Shown: positions 62,038 to 64,000 of the stretch, in pieces
How the letters are laid out: each line of letters begins with the position of its first letter
How positions within the stretch are numbered: the first letter of the stretch is position 1
From: Paenibacillus flagellatus
Lineage (GTDB): Bacteria > Bacillota > Bacilli > Paenibacillales > NBRC-103111
Assembly (NCBI RefSeq): GCF_003217775.1
Contig: NZ_QJVJ01000001.1
Span: 620,001 to 684,000, forward strand
Direction of reading: 5' to 3'
Length of the DNA stretch: 64,000 nt
Program-made: the position numbers and the translations under genes
The notes under the pieces: generated by a model
Told to the model about the DNA's origin: nothing
The model's input: the letters and a program-made list of their open reading frames with translations, nothing else
Database searches by the model: none

Positions 62038-62104
62038 GGTCCGGAACGGACGCAACCGAAGCCCGCACGCCGGACCAGCAGGTCCGGAACGGACGCAACC
62101 GAAG
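62038..62104. repeat. Exact 24-bp direct repeat upstream of the response regulator
   Basis: Copies at 62038-62061 and 62081-62104 are identical over 24 bases. They begin GGTCCGGAACGGACGC and end AACCGAAG. Each contains the small palindrome GTCCG-GAA-CGGAC in offset form (GTCCGTTCCGGAC on the minus strand). Start-to-start distance is 43 bases, four helical turns. Confidence 0.85.
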
Positions 62105-62109
62105 ACAAA

Positions 62110-62152
62110 AAAGGAAAGCAGCGAAACGCCCGAGCGTTCCGGTCTGCTTTCC
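62110..62152 (-). terminator. Terminator of htrA
   Basis: GGAAAGCAG and CTGCTTTCC pair around a GGAACGC/GCGTT inner stem, followed by six T on the minus strand. Confidence 0.85.
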
Positions 62153-62175
62153 TCCCCGCATCATGACGATGACCG

Positions 62176-63726
62176 TCATTTCTTGTTCATATCGCCGATG
62201 ATGACCGCCGTCGTCACTTTGGAGCCGTTGCGGACGACCGTCAGCGTGACTTTGTCGCCGACCTTCATGCTTTTGATTTTGTCGCGGAACGCTTCCGTAT
62301 CCTTGATCTTCTCGCCGTTCACCTCGGTGATGACGTCATACGGCTGGAGATCGGCCTTGGACGCCGGGCTGCCCTGTACGACGGAAGCGACTACCGTACC
62401 TTCCGCGTTGTCCAGCTTCAAGTCTTTGACGAGCTCCTCGGGTACGTCCTGGATGTTGACGCCGATATAAGGAAGCGGAATTTTGACGTTGTTCTTCAAG
62501 TTTTCCAGAACGGACGTTACCGTGCTGGTCGGAATCGCGAAGCCGATCCCTTGCGCCTGCGCGCTGACCGCGGTATTGATCCCGATCACTTGGCCGTTCA
62601 GGTTGAGCAGCGGTCCGCCGGAGTTGCCCGGGTTGATCGAGGCGTCCGTTTGCAGCAGATGCTGGTATTCGCGAGTGCCTTGATTGTCGGGAATGTCGAT
62701 CGGACGCTCCTTCGCGCTCAGCACGCCCACCGTCACCGTATGGTCGAAGCCGTACGGGTTGCCGATCGCGACGACCCAATCGCCTACGTTGATGTCGTCC
62801 GAGCTGCCCATCTCGAGCATGGAGAAGTCTTTGTCCTTCTTCTCGATTTTGAGCACCGCCAAGTCCAGGCTGTACTCCGAGCCGAGCAGCTTCGCCTTGA
62901 ACGGCTCCGCATACCCCTGCACTTCGACTTCGATTTCGTCGGCGCCGTTGATGACGTGCTCGTTCGTCAAAATGTAGCCTTCCTTATCGAAAATGAAGCC
63001 GGAGCCCATCCCCGCCGACTGGCGCTGGCTTCCGTTATTGTTCGGCGTCTGCTGACGCTGGCCGTCGCCGAAGAAGAAGTTGAAAATATCGGAGTTCATG
63101 CCGCTTCTCGACCGGTTGGACGATTTCACGTACGTATTGATCTTGACGACGGCCGGGCTCGCGTTATTGACGATTTGCGAAATGTTGCCCGGACGGACGA
63201 CCGAGTCGAGCGCCGCCGTCGTGACACCGCCGTTGCCGCCGCTGCCGTTCGCCTTCGAAACCGACCCGGAGACGGCGCCGTTGTTCGTCGCCATCGCGCC
63301 GGCGTCGCCGAACAGGTTCATTTTGTCCGATGCGAACATCAGGCTGCCGACGACGACGGCTCCGGCCAAAAACGTGGCCATGTACGATTTGAGCGGATTC
63401 GATTTTTTCTTCGCATTGTTATAGTCCCACTGAGCGGCCGTCTGCTGCTGCAGCTGCCGGTCCGCCTCGGACGAATAGCCGTAATACGGACGCACCGGGC
63501 GCGGCGACGTAATTTCGACCTGCGACGTCCCCTGGTCCGACGAAGCCGTCGTCGTCTCGCTCGACTGCTCGTCTTGAATCGAAGACTTGAACGGCCCGTA
63601 CGAGTAATAGTAGGACGGCTTCTCCGTCTTGTCCGTCTGCTCTTCGCGAGCGTCCCGCCGTTCGTTTCCGTTGTCGTCCTGCTGCGGTTTAAAGAAATCG
63701 CTGTAATCGCGTTTGTTGTTATCCAT
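62176..63726 (-). CDS. htrA: Membrane-anchored HtrA/DegP-type serine protease
   Basis: The ATG at 63726 follows GGAGGAGG. The 516-residue product has a long hydrophilic cytoplasmic N-terminus (1 to about 110), one membrane helix (about 113-133), then a trypsin-like protease domain with H257 (ILTNEHVINGAD), D288 (YSLDLAVLKI) and S369 (INPGNSGGPLLN). One C-terminal PDZ domain follows (about 415-510; GSPASKADLQPYDVITEVNG). The family degrades misfolded exported proteins. The protease is followed by a two-component pair, and CssRS, the classical activator of Bacillus htrA, lies 10 kb away. Confidence 0.95.
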   Translation of the reverse strand: MDNNKRDYSDFFKPQQDDNGNERRDAREEQTDKTEKPSYYYSYGPFKSSIQDEQSSETTTASSDQGTSQVEITSPRPVRPYYGYSSEADRQLQQQTAAQWDYNNAKKKSNPLKSYMATFLAGAVVVGSLMFASDKMNLFGDAGAMATNNGAVSGSVSKANGSGGNGGVTTAALDSVVRPGNISQIVNNASPAVVKINTYVKSSNRSRSGMNSDIFNFFFGDGQRQQTPNNNGSQRQSAGMGSGFIFDKEGYILTNEHVINGADEIEVEVQGYAEPFKAKLLGSEYSLDLAVLKIEKKDKDFSMLEMGSSDDINVGDWVVAIGNPYGFDHTVTVGVLSAKERPIDIPDNQGTREYQHLLQTDASINPGNSGGPLLNLNGQVIGINTAVSAQAQGIGFAIPTSTVTSVLENLKNNVKIPLPYIGVNIQDVPEELVKDLKLDNAEGTVVASVVQGSPASKADLQPYDVITEVNGEKIKDTEAFRDKIKSMKVGDKVTLTVVRNGSKVTTAVIIGDMNKK

Positions 63727-63804
63727 ACGAAATCTCCTCCTCCGGTTTGTTTCTCCCAGACGCTTCGTGTGCGCGCCGTCGTTCTATGTCTCTATCTTGC
63801 ACGC

Positions 63805-63826
63805 CGAACCTTAAACGAACATTAAA
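63805..63826 (-). promoter_or_regulatory. Tandem 11-bp direct repeats upstream of htrA
   Basis: CGAACCTTAAA (63805-63815) and CGAACATTAAA (63816-63826) abut head to tail with one mismatch. On the minus strand they read TTTAATGTTCG then TTTAAGGTTCG. A weak -10-like GATAGA is downstream. The period fits an OmpR-family regulator such as CssR or the neighbouring one. Confidence 0.55.
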
Positions 63827-63879
63827 ACAATCTGAATCGTTCCTAAAATGTCGGAGGAGGCGGATGGATTCTTCAATTC

Positions 63880-63925
63880 GCGCGGAAAAAAAACGGGCCC
63901 GCCCGTCAGGCGAGCCCCCGCTCCA
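63880..63925 (-). terminator. Terminator of the gene cut by the right edge
   Basis: GGGCTCGCC and GGGCGGGCCC pair with one wobble, overlapping the stop codon. Eight T follow on the minus strand. Confidence 0.75.
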
Positions 63926-64000
63926 CTTGCCGCAGCAGCTCCGTCCCGCGGTTTACCCAATGCTCTTCCACGTCGGCGTCCTTGTCGACCGGGTCCTGAA
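63906..64000 (-). CDS. 3' end of a gene cut by the right edge, product unknown
   Basis: The last 30 codons are visible and read QDPVDKDADVEEHWVNRGTE then LLRQVERGLA before TGA at 63906-63908. A strong terminator overlaps the stop, which supports this frame. The acidic, helical tail does not identify the family. In Bacillus the gene before the htrA-like gene of the wal locus is a metallo-beta-lactamase-fold gene, but the tail here gives no support for that. Confidence 0.6.
   Translation of the reverse strand, partial: QDPVDKDADVEEHWVNRGTELLRQVERGLA

Noticed and set aside
62038-62104. Start of a CRISPR array
   Set aside because: There are only two copies, the spacer is 19 bases, and no cas gene is nearby.

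Overview
The window looks like a chromosomal segment of a high-GC member of the Paenibacillaceae (Paenibacillus or Cohnella type). The grounds are Gram-positive ribosome binding sites with frequent TTG and GTG starts, a Trp T-box leader, CssRS-type and HtrA-type envelope stress genes, Lpl/Ytc-style oligosaccharide ABC importers without their own ATPase, and membrane-bound AraC regulators. No rRNA, tRNA, CRISPR array, prophage or transposase gene was found.

Left part (1-13 kb). A secreted beta-propeller protein (P1) runs off the left edge. Upstream of it, in the same direction, lies a regulator that fuses a GntR DNA-binding domain to a solute-binding-protein fold. Next come a secreted protein with six acidic 16-residue repeats and a stalk domain, two small coiled-coil proteins, a large membrane-anchored protein, a second propeller (P2) and a divergent AraC regulator. 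From 13 to 26 kb there are serC, thpR, a sugar importer with its AraC regulator (system A), trpS under a Trp T-box, and an SGNH/MBOAT pair for O-acetylation of an exported glycan.

Middle part (25.5-49 kb). This is a dense sugar-uptake island. It holds a second GntR-SBP fusion divergent from a third propeller (P3), a frameshifted AraC regulator followed by importer B, and importer C with a hydroxyacid dehydrogenase and a DMT transporter. Importer C is bracketed by two paralogous AraC regulators and has a second, duplicated solute-binding lipoprotein. The two binding-protein genes share an upstream block about 90 bp long. Two structured intergenic elements occur here: a MITE-like element near 25.5-25.8 kb, and a nested inverted repeat present at 36.2 kb and 48.9 kb.

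Right part (49-64 kb). Envelope stress and housekeeping genes dominate: a secreted coiled-coil protein followed by cssR-cssS, several small proteins, a secreted protein made of four repeats of about 105 residues, a beta-type glutamine synthetase, DAHP synthase, ispH with a DUF2062 gene, a second two-component pair, and a membrane-anchored HtrA protease. The right edge cuts a gene whose last 30 codons are visible.

The most unusual feature is the repeated pairing of a large propeller paralogue with its own sugar-type regulator. Two of the three regulators are soluble GntR-SBP fusions, and one propeller promoter has a double palindrome between its -35 and -10 boxes. The working idea is a set of polysaccharide-responsive surface-protein modules next to three oligosaccharide importers; the ligands and the propeller function are unknown.
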